NCBI RefSeq assembly: GCF_002994745.2
Contig: NC_037093.1
Location: 19,293,555 to 19,357,554, forward strand
Direction of reading: 5' to 3'
DNA length: 64,000 nt
Source: Rosa chinensis
Taxonomy: Eukaryota; Streptophyta; Magnoliopsida; Rosales; Rosaceae
The notes under the pieces: generated by a model
What the model was told of the DNA's origin: nothing
What the model saw: the letters and a program-made list of their open reading frames with translations, nothing else
The model's database searches: none
Position numbers and translations under genes: made by a program
Part shown: one piece after another, positions 47,101-57,111 of the stretch
How positions within the stretch are numbered: the first letter of the stretch is position 1
Layout: the number at the start of each line of letters is the position of its first letter

Positions 47101-49898
47101 CCGGGCATGAACTCCTCAGCATGATGGACGCTTTCTCCGGCTACAATCAGATCAAGATGCATCCCAGCGATCAGGAGTGTACCACCTTCACCACCGACAA
47201 GGGCCTCTATTGCTACAATGTTATGCCTTTCGGTCTGAAGAACGCCGGAGCAACTTATCAGCGGCTGATGAATGCTATGTTCGCTGAACATTTGGGCAAG
47301 ATAATCGAGGTCTACGTGGACGACATGTTGGTCAAGAGTATAAAAGCCAGCGGACACGTGGCAAACCTCAAGATCATAGTTACCATCCTCCTGGCCTATG
47401 GCATGCGCCTCAACCCAGAAAAATGCTTCTTTGGCGTCACCGCCAGCAAATTTCTGGGTTATATCGTCAGTGAACGAGGCATCGAGGCTAACCCGGACAA
47501 GGTGCAGGCCATACTCGACCTGGCAGACCCTGAGTATAAGGTACACGTCCAATGCCTCCAAGGCAAGTTAACCGCCCTCTCTCGATTCATCTCCAGGCTC
47601 ACTGACAGGTGTGCCCCATTTTTCAAACTCCTCAAAACAACTCACAAGAAAGTCATCAACTGGAACCCAGAATGTCAGGCGGCGTTTCAGGGCTTGAAGG
47701 ATTACCTGGCGGCAGTCCCACTACTCTCTATCCCTGTGCAAGGAGAGACACTGTTCATATACCTAGCGGTATCGGTATCAGCGGTGAGTTGCGCCATTGT
47801 CCGGCGGGAGGGACAGGACGAGCTCCCAGTTTTCTACGCCGGCAGGGGCATGAACGGGGCAAAAACAAGGTATCCACCCTTAGAACAGCTAGCTCTTGCA
47901 CTCATCGTTGCCGCCAGGCGCCTCCGCCAGTATTTTCAAGCGCACACAATCCACGTGCTGACCAATCAACCACTGAGACAGGTAATGCAGAACCCTGAAC
48001 ATTCAGGGCGCCTCAGCAAGTGGGCCATCGAGCTCAGTGAATTTGACATAGACTACAAGCCAAGAACCGCCATGAAGGGTCAGGCGGTAGCGGACTTCAT
48101 CGCCGAGCTCACTGAGCGCCAGCCCAGTCCCAGCACGGAGAATGAGCCCGGGACGGAAATGGTCACCGCTAAGGAGCCAGCTCCCCTACAATCAGATTGG
48201 AACCTGCATGTGGACGGCTCCGCCAGCGCCAAGGCCAGCGGCGCAGGAGTCATCCTCACAGGCCCTGGGGGGCTGAATGTGGAATACGCACTAAAATTCA
48301 ACTTCAAAGCCTCCAACAACATGGCGGAATACGAAGCACTCATTGCCGGCCTACTCCTCGCCATCGATTCAGGGGCTGACAGCGTCAACATCTTTAGTGA
48401 TTCCCAGTTGGTCGTTAATCAGGTCAATGACAGCTTCCAGGCCAAGGACCAACAGTTAGCGGCATACTTGGGGTACGTTAAGACACTCCTCAAGAAATTC
48501 AAATTTCATAACATCACACAAATCCCCAGGGAAAAGAACGCCAAGGCTGATTCACTGGCAAGGCTAGCAACCGCCCAGCCACATCAGAGTCCAGCGGACA
48601 TAAGAGTGGAATGTCTTGACAAGCCAAGTATCACAAAAACCCTGGCGGAGATCTTCAACATTGAGGTCAATACCAGCTGGATGGACGAAGTCATTGAGTA
48701 CAAGCGCAACGGCACATTGCCGGACGACAAGGTTAAGGCGCGACAACTCCAGCGGAGGGCAACCCGCTACAACATCCAGAACGGCAAGCTGTACCGCCAG
48801 GGATTCACCCATCCCAACCTCCGCTGCCTAACCCCAGAGGAGGGAAAGGTCGTTCTGGCAGCAATTCATAGCGGAGAATGCGGAAACCATTCGGGCGCCA
48901 GATCCTTAGCCAATCGCACAATGCGACAAGGCTATTTTTGGCCTACTCTCGGCGACGATGCCCGCCAGGTAGCAAGATCATGCCACAAGTGCCAACAATT
49001 TGCTGACATCCCGCATGCATCGGCGGAACCACTATCGGTCATCGTCGCCCCATGGATCCACTCAACTTGGGGCCTGGATCTGATGGGAAAATTTCAAACC
49101 GCCAAGGGCCAGTTCAAGTACATTATAGTGGCTATCGACTACGACAGCAAGTGGATAGAGGCGGAACCACTAACAACAATAACTACCGCCAAGGTAATTC
49201 ACTTCCTCTGGAAGAACATCTACTGCCGTTACGGTGTCCCACACACGATAATCACCGACAACGGCACACAATTCAACAACAAGGAGCTCATCTCTTTCAC
49301 CGCCAACTTGGGTACTAAGATGAGTTTTGCATCTGTCGCCCACCCCCAGACCAACGGTCAGGTCGAAGCAGCAAACAAGATAATCAAAAGGCTGCTGAAG
49401 AAAAAACTCGACAAAGCAAAGGGTCTATGGGCGGAGAAACTCCCGGAAGTTCTATGGGCCATCAGAACAACCCCAACTTCCGCAACGGGTGAAACTCCCT
49501 TCTGCATGATGTTCGGAACGGAGGCTGTCCTGCCCATTGAGGTCTCTCAACCTACCGCCAGAGTCGAGGGCTACCGCCCAGAGACCAACACTGACGGCAT
49601 CAACCTGGACAAGGACCTCCTGGAGGAAAAGCGACACAGGGCCCACCTATGCAACCTGCAAAACAAGCAGCGGGTATCGCGTTTCTACAACGCCAGAGTC
49701 AAGGCCCGGAACCTCCAACTGGGGGACTGGGTAATGAAGGAAGTCATTCCACCGCCAACAAAGCTTCGCCCAACTTGGGAAGGTCCATACAAAATTGTGG
49801 AAGTCGTTAGCCCGGGCACCTTCTACTTAATGGACAAGGACGGCGTCACAACGACCCACCCTTGGAATATCGAACACCTTCGGTATTATTACAAATAG
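44190..49898 (+). CDS. gag-pol: Tat-1 gag-pol polyprotein, intact, 1902 residues
   Basis: Encodes everything for particle formation, reverse transcription and integration. Gag core is at about 250-400 (MSHYSGKTDPFVHMD, SWFFECPPGSIDSFHAL) and a Cys/His knuckle near 525 (WCKYHEDSGHNTNSC). The protease site is ILVDSGSAVNVIF near 655. RT spans about 895-1100, with VDFKNLNKACPKDSFPLPR, MDAFSGYNQIKM and YVDD 1042-1045. RNase H is at about 1180-1293, and a second, archaeal-type RNase H at about 1336-1462 (WNLHVDGSA, NNMAEYEAL, SDSQLVV), the mark of the Tat lineage. Integrase has an HHCC finger near 1560-1606, catalytic Asp near 1630, TDNG Asp near 1690 and Glu near 1725, and a GPY motif (TWEGPYKIVEV) near the C-terminus. 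No stop, shift or missing catalytic residue is seen. The start follows the primer site by 34 bases and is the first ATG. Confidence 0.96.
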   Translation: MTNGSGGNIGEQADQSAVPQPARPAVSINRALFNTPVNPGGETNPSSSRPPGQDLTALYELALADLHKANREREQERKEKAEAQNQVATLMTRFDELRRTLDANANPARSEQSHSTRHSRPTAGIGPIVQMQVPLSPPELVGMGPPPIPQLPEQEAESSLRTHHSRTRTRTEGNLPIPGRVFAPRNARAGPAGDATTQILERMQQLERRLILAEAGTPAPAPNPLFESRPGPFTATILQAVRPAFAKTPKMSHYSGKTDPFVHMDTFKKVTNNKGFDDATLCHLFSETLDSEAMSWFFECPPGSIDSFHALSHAFLSRFILLSAGHHNTSQLFGVRQGGDESLKAFVTRWRAAASQCRDLDKTMASAAFKQGLLKGPFLYHLNYNHPNAAYDHLMSEAVIHAQAEFITYGETPPPPATPTKSSQPSSSHQETASKAPTAPPADKKREWQQGGYQSKRQKDNHYKGNRQSQGDNRSKQTESSQRYAVFTVLTASYEEIYNQCKDQIPPPPSPRFPKKGKPRNTGMWCKYHEDSGHNTNSCNALKTTIETLYRDGKMDQFKVRQPPPVIANIEPLGRINTIDGGAPITNMSHRARKRYARANHPKEVCNIRYERSTKLPKSGWEPITFSEEEERGVHLPHDDPFLIDAILDRWSVGRILVDSGSAVNVIFSGCYNNLKRNKKLLQDHEPLLSFSGDITQPLGSDYMRLTIGSSPCMAEVHTEFIIVDCFSSYNAIIGRPALNKLKCIIAGYMLLMKFPTPNGTGCVRGSQQLARECYSTTIARSTRRHEILTVGNQAPPPDIFEDPRDEEEKYVRKEPVNPETSLKVISISDEHPERTVRIGAQLDPEVAAELTQFLRDNAAVFAWSYADMPGISPEIITHKLTIKPSFHPIKQRRRAFDEEKYRAIGEEVAKLQGIGFIRQVIYPQWISNLVMVKKPSGKWRMCVDFKNLNKACPKDSFPLPRIDQLVDATAGHELLSMMDAFSGYNQIKMHPSDQECTTFTTDKGLYCYNVMPFGLKNAGATYQRLMNAMFAEHLGKIIEVYVDDMLVKSIKASGHVANLKIIVTILLAYGMRLNPEKCFFGVTASKFLGYIVSERGIEANPDKVQAILDLADPEYKVHVQCLQGKLTALSRFISRLTDRCAPFFKLLKTTHKKVINWNPECQAAFQGLKDYLAAVPLLSIPVQGETLFIYLAVSVSAVSCAIVRREGQDELPVFYAGRGMNGAKTRYPPLEQLALALIVAARRLRQYFQAHTIHVLTNQPLRQVMQNPEHSGRLSKWAIELSEFDIDYKPRTAMKGQAVADFIAELTERQPSPSTENEPGTEMVTAKEPAPLQSDWNLHVDGSASAKASGAGVILTGPGGLNVEYALKFNFKASNNMAEYEALIAGLLLAIDSGADSVNIFSDSQLVVNQVNDSFQAKDQQLAAYLGYVKTLLKKFKFHNITQIPREKNAKADSLARLATAQPHQSPADIRVECLDKPSITKTLAEIFNIEVNTSWMDEVIEYKRNGTLPDDKVKARQLQRRATRYNIQNGKLYRQGFTHPNLRCLTPEEGKVVLAAIHSGECGNHSGARSLANRTMRQGYFWPTLGDDARQVARSCHKCQQFADIPHASAEPLSVIVAPWIHSTWGLDLMGKFQTAKGQFKYIIVAIDYDSKWIEAEPLTTITTAKVIHFLWKNIYCRYGVPHTIITDNGTQFNNKELISFTANLGTKMSFASVAHPQTNGQVEAANKIIKRLLKKKLDKAKGLWAEKLPEVLWAIRTTPTSATGETPFCMMFGTEAVLPIEVSQPTARVEGYRPETNTDGINLDKDLLEEKRHRAHLCNLQNKQRVSRFYNARVKARNLQLGDWVMKEVIPPPTKLRPTWEGPYKIVEVVSPGTFYLMDKDGVTTTHPWNIEHLRYYYK

Positions 49899-50325
49899 TC
49901 ATGCCGCTACCCAAGAGCATCTTGACTTAGCTAAATTTTTGTTCAATATTTAGCTAAGGGAAGCTACCCAACGGGTACTACCCCTCTTTTGTAAACGCTG
50001 ATCAGTCAGCTATCAATGAAACGAGGAATTATTCAAACCATTGTTACCAAGTCTAGCACCGAGGGCAACTGGCAACGCCAGGAATCGTCAGCGGACCACG
50101 TCCGCTACGTGGTGCACTTGGACCAATTTTAATTCCTTTAATGTTTCATTGCTTGGCAAAAGAAAAATCTCTACGTCAAAACTCTAGCGGTACAAACACA
50201 TCATGACAAACGTCAAACTCTGAAATTTCATTTCAGGGCTGGGACTCCCCACCCAAAATAGTTCATTATTACAGTGTAAAAAAAAAAAAAAAAAAACAAA
50301 AACCCTATGGAAGTCTCAGCTGGCT
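49899..50325. terminator. Convergent 3' ends of Tat-1 gag-pol and antisense gene
   Basis: Non-coding 430 bp between two stop codons facing each other. Contains CAATGAAACG-type words, matched in inverse orientation in Tat-2 (59870-60241), and an A18 run (50280-50297). Poly(A) signals for the antisense transcript probably lie here; the genomic RNA must read through to the 3' LTR. Confidence 0.5.
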
Positions 50326-53020
50326 TCAGCGGTTGTCTTCGGCTTCTCCGGCTTCAACTGGCGGCGGCACGACCGATCGGCTCGCCTGATCGGACCCTCG
50401 AGCTGTCGGACTGGGAGTCTCCATTGTACCATCCGCCCGGGTGTGTGCCTCCAGAAATCCGGCACGTGACACCTCCGACGGGGTCTGCTGGGGAGTCTGC
50501 CGGGACCTTTCCGGCGGATGGGAGCCACTTTCCCCGCTGCCCGAATGGGTACCTGCCGCAGTGGGAGGCACGACTTCTGTCTCCGGCGGGACACCCTCGA
50601 CCACTGGCACGTCGGGCTGTGACGCCTTTACAAAGTCAATGGCGCCCTTCCGCGTCAACATGTCTATATTTGCCCGGGCCCCAGACTTCGCCGCTTTGGT
50701 CAATGTCTTTTTATACTCCGCCGACATCTTGAACGCTTCAACGGCGGCGGCTGCAGAAGAACTCTGTTCATTTTTCAGGCGGTTGACCTCCCCGTCCAGC
50801 CGCTGCATCTCACCCAGTCTGGCGGCAGACTCCCGCTGCACAATGATGAGCTTCTTATCTTTAGCGGCTATCCGCTCCTGCAGCAATGCGATCTCCTGCT
50901 CCAACTGGGAGACGCGTTCATTCCTCTCCAGGTCCCGCCTTATGGCCGCATTAAGCTTGCCGCGGGCGTCCGCATAGTCACACTCCGCCTTGGCCAGCCC
51001 CTGCTCGGCCTCCGCCAATCTCTCCTTGGCCTCCGCCAGCTCCCTCTGGAGACCTCCGATCTCCCCCCTGAGCTCTTCCTCAATCCGGGGCTGCTTAGAC
51101 GCCGCCTCGAACATATCATGTAACCCCGCAGATATTTGACCAAACGCCGAGCTGAAGGGCGATTGGTCAATTGCCGTCGGGCGCGATATGCCCGCCAGAC
51201 CCCCGAACCCCAGCCGCTCGCACAAATGGAAAAGGAACGCCCGCTCCCCTTCTGTCATGAATGGCGCATACTCGGCAAAGGAGTCCAGATCACTGACGGC
51301 TGCTGCCTCCCCCTCCGCCACTGCACCCTTCGACGCAGCTTCTCGAGCCTTCTTTTGTTGGCGGACTCCGATCACCACCTCTTCTTCCTCTTCCTCGACG
51401 GGGGAGTCAGGCTGCCGGCGTTTTTTCTCCAACGCCCGTTGTGTCCCAGCAGCGGTCCTCGTCACCCGCACCGGCGGCTCACCCCGGGACTCGGCCCGTC
51501 GGCTGCACCGTCTTCTTTTGAGGACCGCGCCGGGTGGTAGGCATCCGCTCCCGCGGCCTTGTACCAACATTCCCCCTCTCCCCGCCACCCACTTGGGTGT
51601 CCGCCTGCACTACCGGCAGGCCATCCTCACCCAAATGGGAGTGGTGCGGCATCGGCAGCTCCACCGCAACCTCAGACTGGCTCAGCACCAGCGTCTCCGG
51701 GTTCACCACCGTCTGCTGGGCCGCCAACCCCTCGGCATACATAGCCTCCAGAAAATTTTCTATCTCGGCACGATCCATTGCTTTTTCGAAAGCGTCGCGA
51801 CTAGATTTGTTACCGGGCGGGGTTTCTGAAAGGAAAAACACAAACACCCGTCAGTCCGGATCAAAAAAAAAAAAAAAAAAAAAAAAAATGATGAGGTGTG
51901 GCGGAGTGGCTCTCACCAATAGAGCGAGTTAGCCCCAGGTCAACCAGCAATTCCCAACCGGTCAGAAGACGGAAGTCAAGCAAATTGCGGTTCCGCCAGC
52001 AGCCGCGGATCCTCGCCACGCGACACTCCTCTTCGCGCGTCAGAATATACCTTAGTCCCGCTGCACAAACACAATAATCATTAGCAAAAACCGCAGGTTT
52101 GCAAAAGTTTGAAACCGCCAGTTAGTTTTAGCGGAAACCAGTTGCCAACCTCGGATGGGCTGGAATTCCGACTTAGTCTTAAACGTCGGCCCCTCCACAT
52201 TCGACCTAGTATGGTACTCCCAGCCATCTGTGGCGACGCAGAAGGTCCCCCGCCAGTAGGACATTGAGTCCCTTAAGTTCTCAATCAACTTGGGCGCTCC
52301 CTGGCGGCGGCTTAGGTTCACGCACCCTCTGCAACCTCGGCGCTTCACATACACTAGCTCGTAGAAGTGAAGCACTTCCGCCACGGTAGGCCCCTCGCAC
52401 CCCGACAAGCGCCACAGGGAGTTCATCGCCAACAGCAACCGCCACATGTTGGGACAGATCTGCCCAAAGGCAAGCCCAAACTCGCACACAAGAATTTGGA
52501 GATTGGGCACTAGCGGGAATGTCACTCCTTGGCGGAATATGGCCTCGTGCACGGCAGCACATCCCGCTGGGAGCATCGAGGCCTTCTCATCCGCTGTCGG
52601 GGGGCGCAGCTTCACCGAGCCCGGCAACCGGAACGTCCGCTTCATCCGGTTAACAGCGGCGGCATCCATCCGCCCACCTGCCTCGTCAACGGCGGTGCCA
52701 TCTGAGAGGTACCACGCCGACTCGACATTTTGGCCCGGCGCTTCCCCTTCGCCAGCGGAGCCGCTAGCAGCGCTATTGCTCGCCAAGCGCTCGTCACGCC
52801 TAGCCAACTCACCCGCCCTAGAGCTCTCTGGACGCGAGCCACGATCCATAGCTATTTCCCAGGGGATGGTCCGAAGTGGCTCAACTTCAAGCGGTTCTGG
52901 CAGTGAGGTTCCTGCATGGGCAGACGGACGCAACGAGTCAATAAAGGTCATATCCGCCACGCTGAACGACACGTCAGACCCGGAATCCTCACTGCTCGAA
53001 ATATCTATGACGTTGGCCAT
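50326..53020 (-). pseudogene. Antisense gene of Tat-1: Transposase_28-like plus coiled coil, frameshifted
   Basis: Counterpart of the intact Tat-2 gene. Exons on the minus strand: 52150-53020, 51917-52060 and 50326-51825, with the same GT/AG borders and phases. Exon 1 has MANVIDISSSEDS, then the TFPLVPNLQILVCEFGLAFG...PNMWRL region of the 'putative gypsy type transposon' domain. Exon 3 has LDSFAEYAPFM, HLCERLGFGGLAGISRP and a long coiled coil (EEELRGEIGGLQRELAEAKE onward). About 16 extra bases near 51480-51500, relative to Tat-2, shift the frame after the RRGPQKK stretch, so the coiled coil is not translated in register. The gag-pol gene next to it is intact, so this protein is either dispensable for recent mobility or supplied by other copies. 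Confidence 0.88.
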
Positions 53021-53794
53021 CCCAAACCCTAAAACCCACATCAGTTAGCACAAATACAGATCTAACCTACTCTCACATCAGATACAGCCAAAGATGCCAA
53101 GAACAACTACCCACAAAAATACCAAAACAAAAACAACCGCACGCTCAACCCAGATTAGACCGTCTAGCAAAACCCAAAACCCCAACTTTCTGTCAAACAC
53201 CATAACCTCCCTCAAATCTCTCCCTACACCCTCCGAAAACAGCACAGAGGCAATATCATACCATTAACAGAAATACCAAAACCCAGAAACCACCATTGCA
53301 GATTCAATGAAACAGGAAGAGGATCCGAAATACCAACCTCACGTCGAAGACTTTGGAGTGCAGTTCGTCTTCACTAACAGTTTTCGTCCTCTCCAGTCCG
53401 ACTACTCCACGCAAGCCCGGAGATCTCCTTCGCAATTCGCAGGCGAACAAGGCTCGAAGCAGGCAACTCAGATTTGAAGATTTTCCAGAAATGTCGAAAC
53501 TCGCTCAGTTCCCCCCTTTTTATGTCAACATCAAATAATCCTGAGCCGTCCGCTACAAAACTACATCACGTACCAACCGTACACGTGTCCCACGTCTTCA
53601 TTAACTCCCTGGATTAACCGAGGCGTCGCCTCGGTTACGAGATCCATCATTACTCGCATTAATGACGAGAAGACGGCTCGGCTTAGGAGGCAAGCCTCCA
53701 GACGCTAACCCTCTCAGAGTTAGCCACGTGTCCACCGTCATCATTCTTTGGCTTCCAAGGGAAGTCACCACCTGACAAGTAAACCCCCCAACCA
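53021..53794 (-). promoter_or_regulatory. Promoter and leader of the Tat-1 antisense gene
   Basis: Aligns in inverse orientation with 56353-57111 of Tat-2. CATAAAAAG on the minus strand (53516-53524) matches CATAAAAG in Tat-2 at the same distance from the ATG and is the best TATA candidate. A leader of about 450-500 bases would follow. There is no other conserved frame. Confidence 0.55.
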
Positions 53795-54715
53795 TGGCAA
53801 GTCTCCGCTGAGCGAAAACCCCGCCCAGCGGATCCATCCTCACTTGTCATCTCCCAAGTGACGGAGTCTCCGCTGAGCGAAACCCCGCCAGCGGATCCTC
53901 ACTTGTCATCTCCCAAGTGACGGAGTCTCCGCTGAGCGAAACCCCGCCAGCGGATCCTCACTTGTCATCTCCCAAGTGACGGAGTCTCCGCTGAGCGAAA
54001 CCCCGCCAGCGGATCCTCACTTGCATCTCCCAAGTGACGGAGTCTCCGCTGAGCGAAACCCCGCCAGCGGATCCTCACTTGTCATCTCCCAAGTGACGGA
54101 GTCTCCGCTGAGCGAAACCCCGCCAGCGGATCCTCACTTGCATCTCCCAAGTGACGGAGTCTCCGCTGAGCGAAACCCCGCCAGCGGATCCTCACTTGTC
54201 ATCTTCCAAGTGACGGAGTCTCCGCTGAGCGAAACCCCGCCAGCGGATCCTCACTTGTCATCTCCCAAGTGACGGAGTCTCCGCTGAGCGAAACCCCGCC
54301 AGCGGATCCTCACTTGCATCTCCCAAGTGACGGAGTCTCCGCTGAGCGAAACCCCGCCAGCGGATCCTCACTTGTCATCTCCCAAGTGACGGAGTCTCCG
54401 CTGAGCGAAACCCCGCCAGCGGATCCTCACTTGCATCTCCCAAGTGACGGAGTCTCCGCTGAGCGAAACCCCGCCAGCGGATCCTCACTTGTCATCTTCC
54501 AAGTGACGGAGTCTCCGCTGAGCGAAACCCCGTCAGCGGATCCTCACTTGCATCTCCCAAGTGACGGAGTCTCCGCTGAGCGAAACCCCGCCAGCGGATC
54601 CTCACTTGCATCTCCCAAGTGACGGAGTCTCCGCTGAGCGAAACCCCGCCAGCGGATCCTCACTTGTCATCTTCCAAGTGACGGAGTCTCCGCTGAGCGA
54701 AACCCCGCCGGCGGA
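53795..54715 (+). repeat. Tat-1 hairpin-repeat array, about 15 units
   Basis: Fifteen copies of GACGGAGTCTCCGCTGAGCG plus the rest of a 57-59 bp unit, preceded by one degenerate unit. Alternate units lack two bases (CACTTGCATC versus CACTTGTCATC). Each unit has two inverted repeats: CCGCTG...CAGCGG and CACTTG...CAAGTG. The long open frames through it are a by-product of the repeat and encode nothing recognisable. Confidence 0.95.
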
Positions 54716-55315
54716 GCTTCTCTCCTCATTTGGTAAACGGGGCGTCCTCCGCTACACAGCGCACCGCTGGCTGACCCCATTTCTCATCTGACAAGCTGCG
54801 TACTTTATTCAGCGCAACACCGCTCAATAAAATACCAAGCACGTCTACTTGACGCTGCTTCCTGCTACATCTAGCGGGGGGACTTCCGCCAGCGGCGGAT
54901 CCCGAGGCCACGCCTCTCTGACAACGCCGCCACGCGGAGTTACGGTCAGAATGTCCCTACGGGACACGGGGACTAGTCAACAGTCTACGACAGCCCTGAT
55001 CAGGTACGTTGACCCCCGTCACCTGGGTGCTAAGATTGGGCTCGCAACCCAACACCCTCTGCTCCGTGCAGCGCTGCTCCGTGCAGCTCCCCCTCAACAA
55101 ACAATAACAACGACCATCCGGAGGTCCATCTTAGCCGGGGAGTGGGGGACTCCCTGGGGGGCCTAGCAGGGGCCCACCCGAAAGGGCACAAAGCGTTTGC
55201 TCAGTAAATCCATGGTTGACAACGCACTGACGCTAATTATGCTTCTGCAAAGTCTAGCGGGAGAAACGCTTCAAACCGCCGATCAACTCCCCAACCAAGA
55301 TTGCCCTCCTTGACT
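54716..55315 (+). other. Tat-1 internal segment between array and 3' LTR
   Basis: GC-rich, matches Tat-2 42796-43394 in inverse orientation. Contains a CTGCTCCGTGCAG duplication near 55060-55090. No conserved frame. Confidence 0.7.
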
Positions 55316-55330
55316 GGGGATTTGGGGACT
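55316..55330 (+). other. Tat-1 polypurine tract
   Basis: GGGGATTTGGGGACT directly before the 3' LTR, conserved as GGGGACTTGGGGCACT in Tat-2. Confidence 0.75.
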
Positions 55331-55845
55331 TGTACATGCATGTCCATTTGCAAGCATAATTAGCTATAATGAGCCACGCTCATGGTACCACCGGGGGTAC
55401 CAACGCCCACCATATGAGTGACTGACGTAAAGACAGTTAGCCGGGTTACCGCCTGAGCCCCGGATCAACCCCAAAGCACCGCCGACGCGCCGCCACGCGC
55501 CGTGTCAAGATGGCATCAGAAGCCACTGAAACTGGGAACTGAAGCACCATCAGTCCCACATCGAAAACAAGGAGAAGATCATCCTCTTCCTCACCTATAA
55601 AAGGTCCTCTCCTCTCTCCTCATTTATTACGCATTCAATACTTACCTACTGTTACTTTGTCAACATAAATACATTGACTAACTTAGGCATCGGAGAGTTG
55701 AAGACCGCCCGGCGCGGTCTCCCTCTGACGCCCATTGTATTTTATTTGACAGGTAACGGGAACCATTCACAACAAAGGTATCGATCCGCCTGCCGGATCA
55801 GCGTTAACTAAGGTCCAGCTACCGCTAGACTTTTAGACATTAACA
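55331..55845 (+). repeat. Tat-1 3' LTR
   Basis: 515 bp, no difference from the 5' LTR seen by eye. Followed by GAAGA, the second target duplication copy. Confidence 0.97.
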
Positions 55846-55850
55846 GAAGA

Positions 55851-56352
55851 TGACGGAGACTTCGTCACTTGGATGATGACAAGGGAGACGTTCCGCTGGC
55901 GGTGTTTCGCTCAGCGGAGACTTCGTCACCTGGAAGATGACAAGGGAGAAGTTCCGCTGGCGGTGTTTCGCTCAGCGGAGACTTCGTCACTTGGAAGATG
56001 ACAAGGGAGAAGTTCCGCTGGCGGGGTTTCGCTCAGCGGAGACTTCGTCCCTTGGAAGATGACAAGGGAGAAGTTCCGCTGGCGGGGTTTCGCTCAGCGG
56101 AGACTTCGTCCCTTGGAAGATGACAAGGGAGAAGTTCCGCTGGCGGGGTTTCGCTCAGCGGAGACTTCGTCCCTTGGAAGATGACAAGGGAGAAGTTCCG
56201 CTGGCGGTGTTTCGCTCAGCGGAGACTTCGTCACCTGGATGATGACAAGGGAGAAGTTCCGCTGGCGATGTTTCGCTCAGCGGAGACTTCGTCACCTGGA
56301 AGATGACAAGGGAGAAGTTCCGCTGGCGGTGTTTCGCTCAGCGGAGACTTCG
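55851..56352 (-). repeat. Tat-2 hairpin-repeat array, inner part, about 8 units
   Basis: Units of about 61 bp (GACTTCGTCACCTGGAAGAT ... GCGGTGTTTCGCTCAGCGGA) in inverse orientation to the Tat-1 array. Four neighbouring units share CCCTT/GGGG variants, showing local homogenisation. The Tat-1 insertion split this array. Confidence 0.93.
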
Positions 56353-57111
56353 GGTGGTATTGTGAAGTCGTCCCCGTGGTGGTTAACACGCGTCGAACCC
56401 ATAGAGGGTTAGCGTGCGTAGGCTTGTCTCCTAAGCCTGTCTGTCTTCTTGCATTTAATGATAGTAGATGTGGGTTTCGTAACCGAGGTGACGCGTCGGG
56501 TACCCCGGAGAGTGAGTAGAGGGTTACGACACGTGTACGGCTGGTATGTGATGTCGTTATGGAGCGGACGGCTTAGGACGCGATGATGTTGACATAAAAG
56601 GGGGGGAAAGCTAGCGAGATTTGACACTTTGGTAAAAGCTTCAAAACCGCAGTCATGTTCTTATCGCTCTACCTGTCCGAGACTGAAGAAAGAGGTTGCC
56701 GGAGCTTGGAGATATCGTTCCCGGAGAAACGGTGATAGCGGTCCCCTAGGATTACCGTGCATCATCGTATCGTAGGCTTCACCACCGAGGTTGGTTTCTG
56801 GATTTCCTGTTTCCTGTTTCATTGGATCTGCTATTTTCTGGGTTTTGTTGTTTGTCTTTCTGGGATGACTGCTGGTTTTGTTGGGTGTGTTCTGAGGTGT
56901 GAAATGAGATTATTGGGGGGGGGGGGGGGTTGAATTATGGTTGGCAAAGCGTTAGTGCTTAGAGATTTAGATGGCCAAATCTGGGTTGGGTGCGTTTGTT
57001 CGTATTTTGGCATTTTCTGGGTTTTTGTTCTTGATGCCCTTGGCTACAACTGATGTGAGAATAGGATAGATCTGTGTTTGTGCTAATTGATGTGGGTTTT
57101 AGGGTTTTGGG
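56353..57111 (+). promoter_or_regulatory. Promoter and leader of the Tat-2 antisense gene
   Basis: CATAAAAG at 56593-56600, conserved in Tat-1, is the probable TATA box, about 510 bp before the ATG. The leader has a G14 run near 56915 and a possible leader intron (GAGGTTGGTTTC near 56788; GTGGGTTTTAG before 57102). The region has no protein of its own. Confidence 0.55.

Larger units (their letters stand above)
43622..55845 (+). mobile_element. Tat-1: young, complete Tat-lineage Ty3/gypsy retrotransposon nested in Tat-2
   Basis: 12.2 kb. Two 515-bp LTRs that appear identical by eye, TG...CA ends, and perfect target duplication GAAGA (43617-43621, 55846-55850). Order: LTR, primer site, single gag-pol frame of 1902 codons, convergent 3' ends, antisense three-exon gene, repeat array, purine tract, LTR. 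It landed inside the hairpin-repeat array of an inverted copy of its own family. The intact gag-pol and LTR identity indicate recent movement. The antisense gene has a frameshift. Confidence 0.97.

Noticed and set aside
46830..47561. 243-residue minus-strand frame opposite Tat-1 RT
   Set aside because: Antisense shadow of conserved RT codons. The corresponding strand of Tat-2 shows no independent conservation beyond that imposed by RT.
53795..54715. CRISPR-like array
   Set aside because: The repeats are directly adjacent with no variable spacers, lie in plant nuclear DNA inside a retrotransposon, and have no cas genes.
53976..54791. Long plus-strand open frames of a TESPLSETPPADPHL-type repeat protein
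   Set aside because: They are translations of the hairpin-repeat array. Frame continuity follows from unit lengths, the two-base deletions switch frames, and Tat-2 does not keep the frame.
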